Below are positions 41,342-54,200 of a stretch of DNA of 64,000 nucleotides, piece by piece. The stretch comes from Pomphorhynchus laevis (taxonomy: Eukaryota; Acanthocephala; Palaeacanthocephala; Echinorhynchida; Pomphorhynchidae): the NCBI GenBank assembly GCA_012934845.2, contig WNNJ02001922.1, forward strand, positions 96,206 through 160,205, in the 5' to 3' direction. Every line of letters starts with the position of its first letter. The first letter of the stretch is position 1. The notes below the pieces were generated by a model. The model saw only the letters and a program-made list of their open reading frames with translations. It ran no database searches and was not told the DNA's origin. The position numbers were made by a program, and so were the translations under genes.

Positions 41342-44190
41342 ACTCTTTATCCACAACACACGGTTTCCGCCTCGGTCTCTTCAACACTAGATCTATTCTC
41401 AATAAATCCGATCTTATCCTCAACCTATTCACCAAGCAATCCATCGATATCTTCTGCCTCACCGAATCCTGGCACTCAGATTCCGACGACCTTTCCATTC
41501 GCCGTCTGCTCTCTACCGGTTGCTCCCTAGTCGAATCCGCCCGCCCCCTCAGCTCATGCCCTTCTAAATTCTCTAATCATGGCGGCATCGTCGCATTTGC
41601 GCGTCACCCCGCGTCTCTTCGCAAAATCAATCCCCCTTTCAGTCGTTGCTCTTTTGAATTGCTCACTTGTCGTTATTCTAACCCGATCACTCTAGATCTC
41701 GCCATTGTATACCGTCCTGGTTCATCAGCTCCTACAGTCTTATTTTTTACCGAACTCGCTGACCTCCTTTCTCATTGTTCTTTGTCCTCAATCCCTTCAC
41801 TCGTTCTAGGCGACTTCAATATCCGCCTAGACCGCCCCTCATCCACAGATTCCATCCGCTTCATCAACATTCTATCCAACTACAATTACAAACTAATCTC
41901 CACTGCCCCCACACATATACTTGGTGGTGCACTCGACATCATCGATGTCCCCGATCATTTTGCTGCCTACACCTCACTGTCCATCTCTGATCCTGGTCTA
42001 TCCGATCACTTTCTTATCACCCTTGATCTCACTCACAATCACACCCATCCTCACACACCTACAATCCTACGTCGCCCTTGGAGAAATCTTGACCTCTCCC
42101 TTCTCCGCTCTGCCTTACTCAAATCGTCTCTATCATTAACCACAATAACATATCCATCTCCTCAGATCTCGCCTTTCTTTTCAACTCTGAACTCACATCC
42201 ACTCTCGATATTCTCTTGCCCTTAAAGTCTCACCCACACCGTCGCTTGCACCGTGCCCCATGGTTTGACATCCAATGCCTACTATCAAAGCGTCGACTCC
42301 GCCATGCTTTTCGAATCTATCACCGCTCTCTCAGACGTGATTTCCGCTCGATCACTCCGTCTTTCCTTGATTCCTATCTTGCTCTTCGCCGGTCTCATCT
42401 CAACCTACTACGTACCAAATGCAACTCCTTCTGGCAGCATAAAATCATCACTTCATTCAACTGGCTACTTTTAACTCAATCCTTGCTCGCTCCTCTTCGC
42501 CGTGCAACATCAATGCCAATGATTATTCGTCATTTCTCCAGACTAAAGTATCCACGTTGCTCTCTCACACCCCGGTCTCCATCCTATCCCACTCTGCCCA
42601 GTCTAATCTCATCCTTCTGGAACTCTTTCATCTTCTCCCTGTCTCACCTACAGAAGTATCATCTGTCCTCATGTCCTTGCCCAACAAAACCTAACCTGTC
42701 GATCCCCTGCCTACCCACATATTAAAATCTATATGCTCATCGATATCCCCATTTCTCACAACCTTGTTTAACTCGTCCATCCGCAGTCGTATCTTCCCTT
42801 CACACTGGAAATCCGCAATCGTTCGTCCACTCCTTAAGAAACAATCGCTTTACCCCTCACCTCCTTCTAGATATCGCCCTATTCCACTTTTGCCTACTCT
42901 TTCCGAAATCTTAGAGCCCATTATCTTAATACAGATCAACGTTTATCTCTCTTCATCCAATCTGTACCCGCATTTCCTATCCGCTTTCCGCTCTAATCAC
43001 TCGACAGAAATCGCATGCATAAAAGTGTACCACGACTTACTCATTTCTCGAGACAAGGCTCTATATAGTGTTCTCATCTCCCTCGACCTCTCCTCCGCAT
43101 TCGACATTGTCGACCACTCCGTCCTCCTTTCTCGCCTTCGTTATGATTACGGCTTTTCTTCCTCCTCCGTATCATGGTTCGCCTCATATCTATCCGACCG
43201 TTCCTTTCGCGTCTGTTCTAATTCATCATCCTCCCCTCCCATCCCTATTTTTTGCGGGGTCCCACAAGGTTCAGTCCTAGGTCCCCTGCTTTTCTCTCTT
43301 CTGCTTGGCGATCTATCTCCGTTTATCAAACCTTACTCCTTTAAGGTCATGCAATACGCCGATGACATTCTAATCTATGCTCATGCACCTGCACATCGCA
43401 TACACGATATCGGCATTTCTGCCTCCAACTGTCTTTCTTCTATCTACAAACGTCTTTCCAATCTCCATCTCGTTCTAAACCCCGAAAAGTTTAAAATAAT
43501 GTGGATCCTCCCCCGTAAACCAAACGTATCTCCTCCCACTGTATATTTTGCCTCATCAATCATCCCCATAGTCCACAATCTCACTTTCTTAGGCTTCCAT
43601 TTCGATGATCACATTTCCCTTAAACCCTTCGTCCATGACAAGGTCCGCTCATCTAACTTAATTCTCCGTGACATCCGCCGTATCCGCCCCCTTATCGACT
43701 TCCGTTTTTGTATGTCTCTTCTTTCATCGCTTCTTTTCCCTAAAATCGATTACTGCCTTAGCCTTTTCGCCAATTCACCAAAATCCATCATCCTACCCCT
43801 ACAACGAATAATCAACACCGCCGTTCGAGTGCTCTTTCGTCTCCGTCGCTTCGACCACACATCCGCATATTTTGCCCAACTCTCCTAGCCCACCATCCAC
43901 ATCCGCATCAAACTCCGCCTTCTTCTCGTTACCTTTCGTCTCATCGCTGTCGGCTCCCCATCGTTCATCAACCTTCCTTTCTTAGACGATACTCGCCCAC
44001 CTCGCTATCGCTTCGTTCCTGTCATACCCTCTTACTCCACGTTCCTAATTACTCCAACAACTACGGTCTCCGATCCTTCCTCGTCGCCGCTCACTCGCCT
44101 GGAATCAACTCCCTCTCGACGTCCGCCGCGCTCCCTCCTTTATCATATTCAAACACCTCCTCCGTTCACACCTTCTCGACACCTGATTCA
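41305..44190 (+). CDS. LINE ORF2 (copy A2): endonuclease/reverse transcriptase, frameshifted
   Basis: The endonuclease block 41305-42225 (LGLFNTRSILNKSD, LTESWHSDSDDL, LVLGDFNIRLDR, LSDHFLITLDL) is intact until a frame change near 42200. The linker frame 42216-42725 is followed by a stop near 42690. The RT frame 42764-43888 has LDLSSAFDIVDHS, GVPQGSVLGPLLFSLLLGDL and MQYADDILIYAHAP. A stop after YFAQLS precedes the C-terminal domain (to about 44190). It would make the cDNA of the element at the target nick. Confidence 0.8.
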
Positions 44191-44265
44191 CAGTCTTGTT
44201 TCGTTGTTGTCATGTAAGCGTGCGCTGGCACGCATTTGCCACCACGTTAAAATAAATCGTTTTTT

Positions 44266-45143
44266 TAGTCAATTCATAAAAATTTATTTTATTTTAAATT
44301 TTAATAATAAATTTAATTGTATAAATCCTGTAGCTATTTATATAATTTATAATCATACATTTATTAATTATAAAATCTTATATAATTATTTTTTTTATTT
44401 ATAATTATTTATCTTTATTTTTAATTTATACATTAAAAATAAATTTATTAGTATAAATTAATATTTAGTAATTATAAATTAATCATTTATTATTAATTTT
44501 AATTTATTAGTATAAGATACGTCGGCTTAGTTATCTGATCTGATTTGATATGATTTGATCTGACATGTTATCTTGATATAAAATATCTTTTTATATAAAT
44601 CAACAAAATATTAAAAATTTATTTAAACTACTGAGGGAAGATTTTTTTGAAGATAACAAACAATATGCTTTGTATTAGAACAAAGTACACTAAATAATCA
44701 AATTTCATCAGAGGAAACAAGTCATTAGCAAGTATTTGGCTCCGCTGCTATGTTGGTCGAGGAATAAGGGCCGAAACCTGACTGCATATCCGTTCATCCA
44801 GATGACCTCTAATCTTTATTCTTATATATCGTATGTTATTAATTAGTCAATTCATAAAATTAACTTTTGATTTGATTTGATTTATTTTAAATTTCAATTG
44901 CAAATGTTGTCTTGATATAAATGTAAAGCGTATAAAATATTATAAATTAAGCAAATCGAAAGTCATTGTAAAATTTCATTGTTACAAATTCTAGATCACT
45001 ACAGCGATCATAATCAAGAACATATAATTCATCTTTATTTTTAATTTATACGTCGACTCAGTTATCTGATCTGATTTTAAAATTTTTCTTGTACAAAGCT
45101 AAATTTTGGTTTACAGTAAATTCTTGCGTTCACAATTTTAGAA
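44266..45143. repeat. AT-rich PLE-type repeat region with module copy P3
   Basis: A third plus-oriented copy of the terminal module lies at about 44700-44815 (GAGGAATAAGGGCCGAAAC, then a diverged CAGATGACC in place of CTGATGACC). CGTCGGCTTAGTTATCTGAT (44521) and a close variant (about 45051) bracket it. No coding sequence is seen. Confidence 0.45.
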
Positions 45144-45278
45144 ATGAAATCATTTTTCATGTATTCTCAAGCAATAATAACTATAAAGCGTTATAAATGG
45201 TGGCCTATTATTGGATCCGCTCTTTTAATTCCTCCGTCGATTTATTACATATTCAGAGCTCCTCAATCAAATGATTTG
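45144..45278 (+). CDS. AIFM1: AIFM1-like tentative first exon
   Basis: ATG opens 45 codons with a short basic N-terminus and one hydrophobic segment (WWPIIGSALLIPPSIYYIF), as expected for a mitochondrial targeting and inner-membrane anchor region. It ends at TTG|GTAATC in phase 0. The next recognised exon needs phase 1, so either a small exon is missing between them or this is not the true first exon. Confidence 0.4.
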
Positions 45279-48200
45279 GTAATCTGACAAATATTTTATT
45301 ATAATATAACTTGAGTCAATTTTGCGCGTAAAGTCTTTGTTCGAACGCACAAGTACAATAGCAAATAGTTCATGTAAGTTGATTGATTAATTTTAAAATG
45401 TCGACTTAATATAGCCGTTAAATCAAAGCACTGAGCTTTTTATAATTTAAATCCTTATTTAAACATTTTTATTAAATAATAATGTTAATAATAGTTATTA
45501 TATTAATAAATTTAAGAATGCCGCCATTCACAGCTATCCTATTTAGCTACGATCCGTTAAATGACTATTTGAAACAAGCAACCAATGCAATTAAATCTCA
45601 TGCCGAATAAAATTAGGATGATCAGGAAAGCACGTAGTTAGTTAAAAGAGGCTAGGCACATGCTACCACGTTAGCAAGTTCTTGAAGATGGCTTTTAAAT
45701 ATATCACAATGCAGTCGAAACGACTGATTGTAGTTCACCCTACTTATGAGTGCTCCCAGCGACCATAACCTCGTCTAGGAGTGATAAGGAAGTCTGCTCT
45801 GCATGTAATCGAACTCCGGTTTTCGGCCTACAGATGCAGCAACAGTGTTTAAGTATAAATATAACTAATTTAACTATATTCATTATTGTGCTTAAAACCA
45901 CTTTGTACAAGGTGGCTTTAAGACCTTTTGAATCCACAAATACAGCAACATTTTATTCAAACAAGAAATTAGTATTGCAATGACCAGTTCCGTAGCATTT
46001 ACATATGCCGGATTTTTATTGTCATAAAAGAATGAAAACCTTTACTTTGGCTAACATATTGAGACGATGTTATCTTAGTATGAGATCGTGGCGTCGAATA
46101 ACTTTTCAGAATTGAAATTGATGCCTTCCAACCCTTGATCTTTCTTCCAACCACTCCCCACTTCACACACCTACCATCTTACGTTGCCCTTGGAGAAATC
46201 TTGACATCCCCCTTCTCCGCTCTGCCTTACTCAAATCGTCTCTATCTTCTCCCACAATAATATCTTCCTCTCCTAACGATCTTGCCTTTCTTTTCGACTT
46301 TGAACTCACATACACTCTTGATCTTTTCTTGCCTTCAAGCCTCACCTTCACCGACGCTCGCACCGTGCCCCATGGTTTGACATCAAATGCCTACTTTGAA
46401 AGTGTCGACTTCATCATGCTTTTCGAGTATATCGCCGCTCTCTCAGACGTGATTTCTGCTCGATCACTCCGTCTTTCCGTGATACCTATCTTGCTCATCA
46501 GCAGTCTCATCTCCACCTACTACGTACCAAATGAAACTCTTACTGGCAGCATAAAATCAACACTTCATAAAACTCTAAGTCTCTCTGGCTTAGAGAGACT
46601 AAGACTTGAGATAGTGTTCTCATCTCCCTCGAGCTCTCCTCCGCCTTTGATATCTTCGACCACGCCATCCTCTTTTCGTACCTTCGTTATGATTACGGAT
46701 TTTCTTCCTCCTCCATAGCATGGTTTGATTCATATCTATTTTAACTCAATCCTTTATTGCTCCAATTCGTCTTACAACATCAATCCCTATGATTATTCGT
46801 CATTTCTTCAGACCAAAGTATCCACGTTGCTCTCTCAACCCCGCCTCCATTCTATCTCACAGCTAGTAGTCTCGCCTTATCCTCCCGGAACTCTTTCATC
46901 TTCTCTCTGTCTAACCTGATAAAGTATCATCTGTCCTCATGTTTTTGCCCAACAAAACCTCACCTGCCGATCACCTGCCTATCCCATACTTAAATCAATA
47001 TCCTCATCGTTATCCATTTTTCTCACCACCTTGTTTAACTCGTTCATCCGTAGTCGTATATTTTCTTCACACTGAAAATCTGCAATCGTTCGCCCCTCCT
47101 TAAGAAACAATCGCTTTACCCCTCACCTCCTTCTAGATATCGCCCTATTCCACTTTTGCCTACTCTTTCCGAAATCTTAGAGCCCATTATCTTAATACAG
47201 ATCAACGTTTATCTCTCTTCATCCAATCTGTACCCGCATTTCCTATCCGCTTTCCGCTCTAATCTCTCCACAAAATTGCATGAATGAAAGTTTAAAACGA
47301 CCTACTTATTTCAAAACGACCTACTTATTTCTCATGACAAACCTCTATATAACGTTCTCATCTCCCTCGAGCTCTCCTCCGCCTTCGACATCGTCGACCA
47401 TTCCATCCTCCTTTCTTGCCTTCGTAATGATTACGGCTTTTCTTCTTCCTCCATAGCATGGTTTGATTCATATCTATCCGATCGTTCTTTTCGAGTCTGT
47501 TCAAATTAATCATCCTCTCCTTCCATCCCTATTTTCTGCGGGATCACTTAAGGTTTCAAACTTAAAGCCCCTGCTTTTCTCACTTCTATTTGGCGATCTA
47601 TCTCCGTTTATCAAACCTTACTCCTTTAACATCATGTAATACGCCGATGACATCCCTATATATGCTGATGCACCTGCCCATCGCATACACGATATCGCAA
47701 CTTCTGCCTCCAACTGTCTCTTTTCTATATACCAACGTCTATTCTATCTTCGTCTCGTTCTAAACCCAGACAAGTCCAAATTAATGTGTATGCTCCAGCG
47801 TCAACCTAACATATCTCATCCACCTGTATCTTTTCCCTCATCAATCATCCTAACTGTCCACAATCTTAATTTCTTAGTATTCAATTTCGATAATCAACTT
47901 TTCTTTAAACCATTCGTCCGCGACAAGGTCCGACTGTATAAACTTTTTCTCTGTGACATCCGCCGTATCCGCCCTCTTTTCGACTTTCGTTCGTTATGTC
48001 TCTTCTTTCATCGCTTATTTTCCCTAAAATTGATTACCGCCTCAGCCTTTTCGCCAATTCTCAAAAACACATCTACATATCTTGCCCAACTTTCATGGTC
48101 CACCATCCACATCATCTCTGCCTTCTTATCGTAACTTTTCGTCTCATCGCTATCGGCTCCTCATCGTTCATCAACTTCTTTTTCTTAGACGACACTCGTC

Positions 48201-51200
48201 CCACCTCTCTCTCACTGCGTTCCTGTAATTATCTCTTACTCTGCGTTTCCAATTACTCTAACAACTACGGTCTCCGATCCTTTCTCGTCACCTTCCCACT
48301 CGCCTGGAATCAGATCCTATTCGACGTCTGCCGCGCTCCTTCCTTTATTGCATTCAAATGCTACCTCCGTACTCACCTCCTTGAAACATGATTTAAATAT
48401 TTTGCTGTTGTGGTCATGTAAGCGTGTGCCAGCACGCATTCGCCACGTAAAAAATAAATATATTTATGTAATTCGCGGGTAATTGAATCGTGGTTCGAGG
48501 AGTGATGAGAGAAAGTAGAAAGAAAACATGAGATTGTTCATTTTTGTGAAGTTGATTTGGATAACTTGATTGTATTAAAGTAACGGAATCTGTTCGATCA
48601 TGAATCAAAGAGGTACAAGTAGGTTTAAATGATGTAACGTATACCATTTATACGTATCCTAGAACTCGTCGCCGCCCCATTCGCCTGGAAACATGATTTA
48701 GATTTTTTTTGTTGTGGTCATGTAAGCGTGCGTCGACACGCATTTGCCACGTTAAAATAAATCTTTTTTTTTAAGAATTAGAATAATACTTTAGAGTAAT
48801 TAAATTAGGTAACGATTTATCAATAAACTTTTTATCCGGTGTACAAAATCGAGTTCAATATGCTTACATTTAGCATATTTTGGGCCTGCTGTACTTAATC
48901 CTGTAAATATAAGGTTCCCACTTCAAAACTATGCTGATTACTTAATCGTTGGAGGTGGGGCTAGTGCTGCAAGTGCGGTAAAAGTTATAAAAGCCCATCA
49001 TCCAAAATCAAAGGTATAACTAATTTAAAACATATCGTATTATGAATACTAAATATATTTAGTAAAGGTTGTTTTAGTTACCGAAGAAGATGAGATGCCG
49101 TATAATAGATCAGCAGTGAGGCGAGAACTTTGGACTTGCAGCGAGGAACAACGACAGAAGATGTCAATTACACGATGGGATGGCAAGGATAGCAGGTTTT
49201 ATTATGCATGTAAATATAATTTTTCGATCATTCTTATATATATAGTTTGTATCTTCTCGATGAGGACGCTTTCACAACTGATTCTCCATCAGATCAAGCT
49301 ATTACTATTCTTAAAGGCAGAAAGGTTCGTTGTGAATGTTTCTGCTTTAAAGTTGCAGATGTTTAAGCTATCCATTTCTTTGAATTTAGCAAATTTTAAT
49401 TTATAGGAATCAAGACAAATCAAATAGAATCAAATCAAATTCAATGGCAACTGCCATAATCAGGAAAATTGTTACAATATGTAACAATTGAAAATAAAGA
49501 TAAATAATTATAAAATAATTAAAGTTAATTATTTTAATTAAAAATTAAATTATGTTTTATTTAAATTGAATTAATTAATTTAACTAAAATTAGTTAATTT
49601 TGTAAAGTCAAAATTTAAAATTCAATAAAAATCAATTTTTATAAATTTACATAATAGACGTTATGTAAATAACGTCTATTATGTAAATTTATAAAAATTT
49701 ATTTTATAAATTTAAATTCGTCTATTATTTATTATTTACATAATAAATAATAGACGACATATAAGGATTATATTACGACATATAAGGTCATCAAGAAGAA
49801 CTGCCACGCTATCACGTTTCGGTAACTATTCATCGCACCAAAATAGCAGCGGAGCGAAATACATGCTAATGACGTACTTCTGTTATAATTCAATGTATCG
49901 AAGCATGTATTTCATATCTAATTAAATAAATTATAATTAGATTATAATTTTGTTAGATTTTTATACAAAATAATATTCATAGAACAAATTTATATTCTAT
50001 AAATTTATATTATTATAATAATATAATATATTATTATAATATATTATAATAATATGATTGTAATTAAATGCACAAGTTTTTATTATAAAACAATAATAAT
50101 ACAATTAAAAATTACAATCAAAATGTTACCCGCAAATGAGCCCTATATTATATGGTCAGTTTTATATTTTTTTCTTGTTTTCTTTTTCTTACAATTTTTT
50201 CGTCCTAATTGTGGTAGGAGTTTATACCTTATTTTAGGAATATATTTACTTAAATCTGACCCTATTATTTCTTTACTTTTAGAATTATTTAAAAGTCCGG
50301 CTATATTTATGTTATCTATACATTTATTAATGAAGTTTATGGTCAGTGTATATTTTCTATTGTTATTATTAACATTTATTGTACGATTATAGTATTTTGT
50401 ATTACAATAACTGTCTATTATACAACTTAGCCTATCATAGTCGTTAATTAATTTTTGATTTATTGAACATATGATATCTTTAGAAAAACTTCTTATATTT
50501 ACATAAAGATCTTTTAGCTTATTATCACTTAAAAGTTGTTTTAATATTTCTAATTGTTCATTTATATACATATCTTTTTTAATTTTTTATCTATGATAAA
50601 AAATTATCATATTTTATAATATTTTTTATCAATATTTGTCTATGAATCTTTGATTAATTGATAAATAATTTACAGTTTTTAATATTATGACTTATTTATA
50701 TCATTTGCTTATGAACTATATTTTGACTATTATGTTGTATATTATACTATTACCTCATTGGTTTGCGTTAAACCTGATTATTATAATACTTTAATTGTTC
50801 TTTTTACACGAGTTGCAAACAAAGTTTTCCGAAGTGATAATGTTGATAGCACGAGTTTTTGATTTATTGATTGAATATATTTTGAATAAATTTTTTTCCT
50901 TCAGTTTATTCATAAATTCAAAAATCTAAAAACGAATTCTAAAATATAACTTCAAGCATACCCTTGCGGCAAGTATGAAGCGGCAATTTTCTAAGCGTAA
51001 ATGAATCTAATCTTAATTTTTCAGTATCCTCTTGCAGATCTGTTTTTCTGAGCAAAAATTTTACCTTCATCTTTCATACAATCATATTTTGTGAACATAT
51101 TTGTTTTATAACAACAACTAGTGTACTATTATTTACTTCAGTAAGCTGAATAAACCTTACATAAGAGATTTATTGTGCTATAAGAGGTATCTAACAATTT

Positions 51201-54200
51201 ACGCTTTTTAGCGTAAATAGCACAAAGCCATTCCACACTGATAAGTTATTTACACACTGATAAGTTGTGACCGTAAATCAGTTTCTCATTTACTTTTTCA
51301 CTTTTTTATAACTCCCCGTCTGTTTTCCAAATACAACTTCCTGCTGTTATGCAAAGTGACCTTTTTCAATCAGAAGAGTTAGTACCATCTTTTATAAGAA
51401 ATTTATCCAATAAACCTAAAGCCTAAATCAAACTTAACCTTCGTATTCTGTTATAAAACCTTTGTATTCTGCTATATTCTGTTATCTAATCCACTGCTGG
51501 GGATTAGATAATCTACCTAATCACCAGGTGGATTACTACCGTTTCGTAATTTTTTAAATTTCAATTTAAGGTTATCAAATTTGATCTCAAACATAACTAT
51601 GCAATGTTGGATAACCAATGGAAGATTCATTATGATAAAGCATTGATTTCAACAGGAACCGGAATTTCTTCTCCGGAATGGTTACGACAATCGGTTTCAA
51701 TTGATGCTAAAAATAAAGTTTTCAAGTTGCAATCTGTAAATTGCTCGTTGATGTATTGTTCTGTGATCTAGTTTTTAATCAGGTCGATGATGTTAACAAG
51801 GCAATAGAGGCTGTAAAATCAGTAAAAAGTGTAGCCGTCATTGGGTGCGGTCCAGAATCTGTGGAGCTAGCATACACTATTTCATCTTCTTTCAATGTTA
51901 AAGTCACATTAGTCTGTACCTCCGAAAAAGGTATTTATTTTCGGACTCACTATTTATCTATTTGATTTATGCAAATTGTGTGTCTAAGCAATTGTTCTCA
52001 TGTTTGTTTGAATATTTTGATAGACGCTGGTTTCATTATTTTCATGCAAAAAATATATATTTTTAATTTAATATCTTTAATATCTATTAAAGATACCACA
52101 GACAACATTAGCCGTGGATTCTTATTGACTTGGCGTTCACCAAAATGAACTACAAATAATTTACTAAAAGAAACTAATTAGCTAATTTCTTTATCGACGA
52201 TCAAATACTGAATCTTTTGTAATGAACAATCAGGAAATGAAATATTTCGCTAGTTTCTACTGCCATCTTCAAAATATTTTCAAAACTGAATTGGAAAAAT
52301 ATTCAAATTAGTAAATAGATTTAAGCCATCGTCGGGCTTTGCCACGATGTTGCCGCAACACACACTTGATATTTGCACATTACGTTTGTGGAGACCACAG
52401 CAAACAGCCAGCAAGAAACCGAACAGAATGCATGCATACAGCAAAAATCAAAAGTATGCACATTTACGAGAATTTAATCAGAAATACCAAAAATAATTTT
52501 GACCAAAGACAGAGTATTAGTGTGAATTATGAAGTATTTAAATTATTTATAAATAGAATTAGACATACAGCATAATGTTTCATACGTTTCATTAAGCAGA
52601 CAGCATAATGTTTCATTGTGCTACCAACGTAATGTAGTTTATGAAATGTTTTGTGATAAGTGCGCTGCTGTAAGTAAGAAGGTTAGCTACATAGGAGAAA
52701 CACAACGTCCGGTTTCTGAACGGCTCCAGGAACAGTTAAGAGCAGCACGAAACCCTTTAGCGCCCTCTTACCCCAGCAATACATAGGTCGCGCATTATTC
52801 ACAACAACATGCAAATGAGCAACCAAAGTGCATCGCAAAGGTACTCTGCCGAGCAGATAACGTTGTGTCGCGAAAACTAATGGAGGCAATCTTAATATCG
52901 GGTGCAGATAGCGACAAGAGCCTCAACCGTAAAGACGAGGCGGTAGGCTTGCTTGATTTTACAAGGCTTTAGTTTCATTTGTAGGAATTACTATGCTATC
53001 AGGTTTCGGCCCCTATTCCTCGACCCAATATAACAGCGATGCCAAATACGCGCTAATGTCCTCTGATGAAATCAGATGACATTGATTTTTTGACATCAGA
53101 GGACAATGACATTTTTCATCAACGAAAATTGTCCGCCAATTTCCTCTGATGAAATTGATTATCGAGTATTGAAAGTCGGCGTATTTTATACTATATATAA
53201 ATCAAAAATAAAGATAAATAATAAATAATAAATAAATTTAAAATATTTATACAATTAATATCGATATAAAGGTAGAATTTAGTAAAAAATTTAAAAATAA
53301 ATTTTTATGAATTGACTAATAAATAATATACGATGTATTCGTATATTAAAAGTACGATGTATTTGTAATATACGATTTATAAGGATTGGAGGTCATCAGG
53401 AGGAACTTCTATGCTATCAAGTTTCGGCCCCTATATTTTCGCCTAATAAAGCAGTGTGGCCAAATACGCACTAATGACGTATTTCCCTGATGCAAATTGA
53501 TTATCTAGTATTATATTCTAATACAAAACTATTGCTATATAAGTTGTATATATGCTTTATATTGTTTTTGTTTTATATATGGCACGCATTGACTGGCGTA
53601 ATATACGATAAGAAAAAGCCAGATAATCTTAAATCAAATATATACCGCACCGACAATCGCCCAGACGTACCCCTACAAATGAAACCACACGAAAATTAGC
53701 AGTGATAGAAATGCGAATACTGAGGCATTCGCATGAGGTTTGCCCGGACATGTAACCCGCCCAAACACAATCATCGGTATAATGAGTGGAATGGACCTGG
53801 TTTTATCAGGAAAACGACCCATTGGGCGTCCTAAGTATACATCTATAATTTTTTTGTCTTAATAGTTTAATTTGTTTTGGTATGCATGAACACTCATGCA
53901 AAAATACTAATTAAAATGATTATGTTAAATTAATATACCACTCGTGTTTTAGCCGTCCATCTTGACAGCTATTTTGAAATCTCGGTTAGATTCTGATATA
54001 CTTTGGTCATTCTCTTATTATCAGATCAATGGAACGATTCAAATAAGCTCATCACTTCGACTGTTGGAATATGTTGGGTAGCATTATTTTATATTTTGCT
54101 GATTACATCACGCTAGTACAACTCCAATTTGTCAATTACTGTGGGACAGTTTTATGTCGTTTTTCCTTCTTTATTTGTATTTTTATGCTCTTTGTCAAAA

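Larger units (their letters stand above)
39804..44264 (+). mobile_element. Near full-length L2-type LINE (copy A2)
   Basis: A plus-strand sister of A1, with only a few differences per hundred residues in ORF1 and most of ORF2. It has a 5' UTR that differs from A1, ORF1, an overlapping ORF2, and the 3' hairpin GCGTGCGCTGGCACGC with an AAATAAATC-T-rich end (44212-44264). A segment at about 42840-42998 is anomalously diverged from A1 and identical to A6 (47096-47260). ORF1 and ORF2 each have a few frame breaks, so the copy is not active as it stands. Confidence 0.88.

Noticed and set aside
45740-45983. tRNA-like string (a TTCGATTAC arm on the minus strand) and short frames on both strands
   Set aside because: No acceptor stem, D-arm or anticodon arm can be folded around it, and the frames show no recognisable product.
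50054-50392. Plus-strand hydrophobic frame resembling a membrane protein
   Set aside because: It is antisense to the PLE N-terminal fragment. The hydrophobicity arises from reverse-reading an Asn/Lys/Ile-rich coding sequence.
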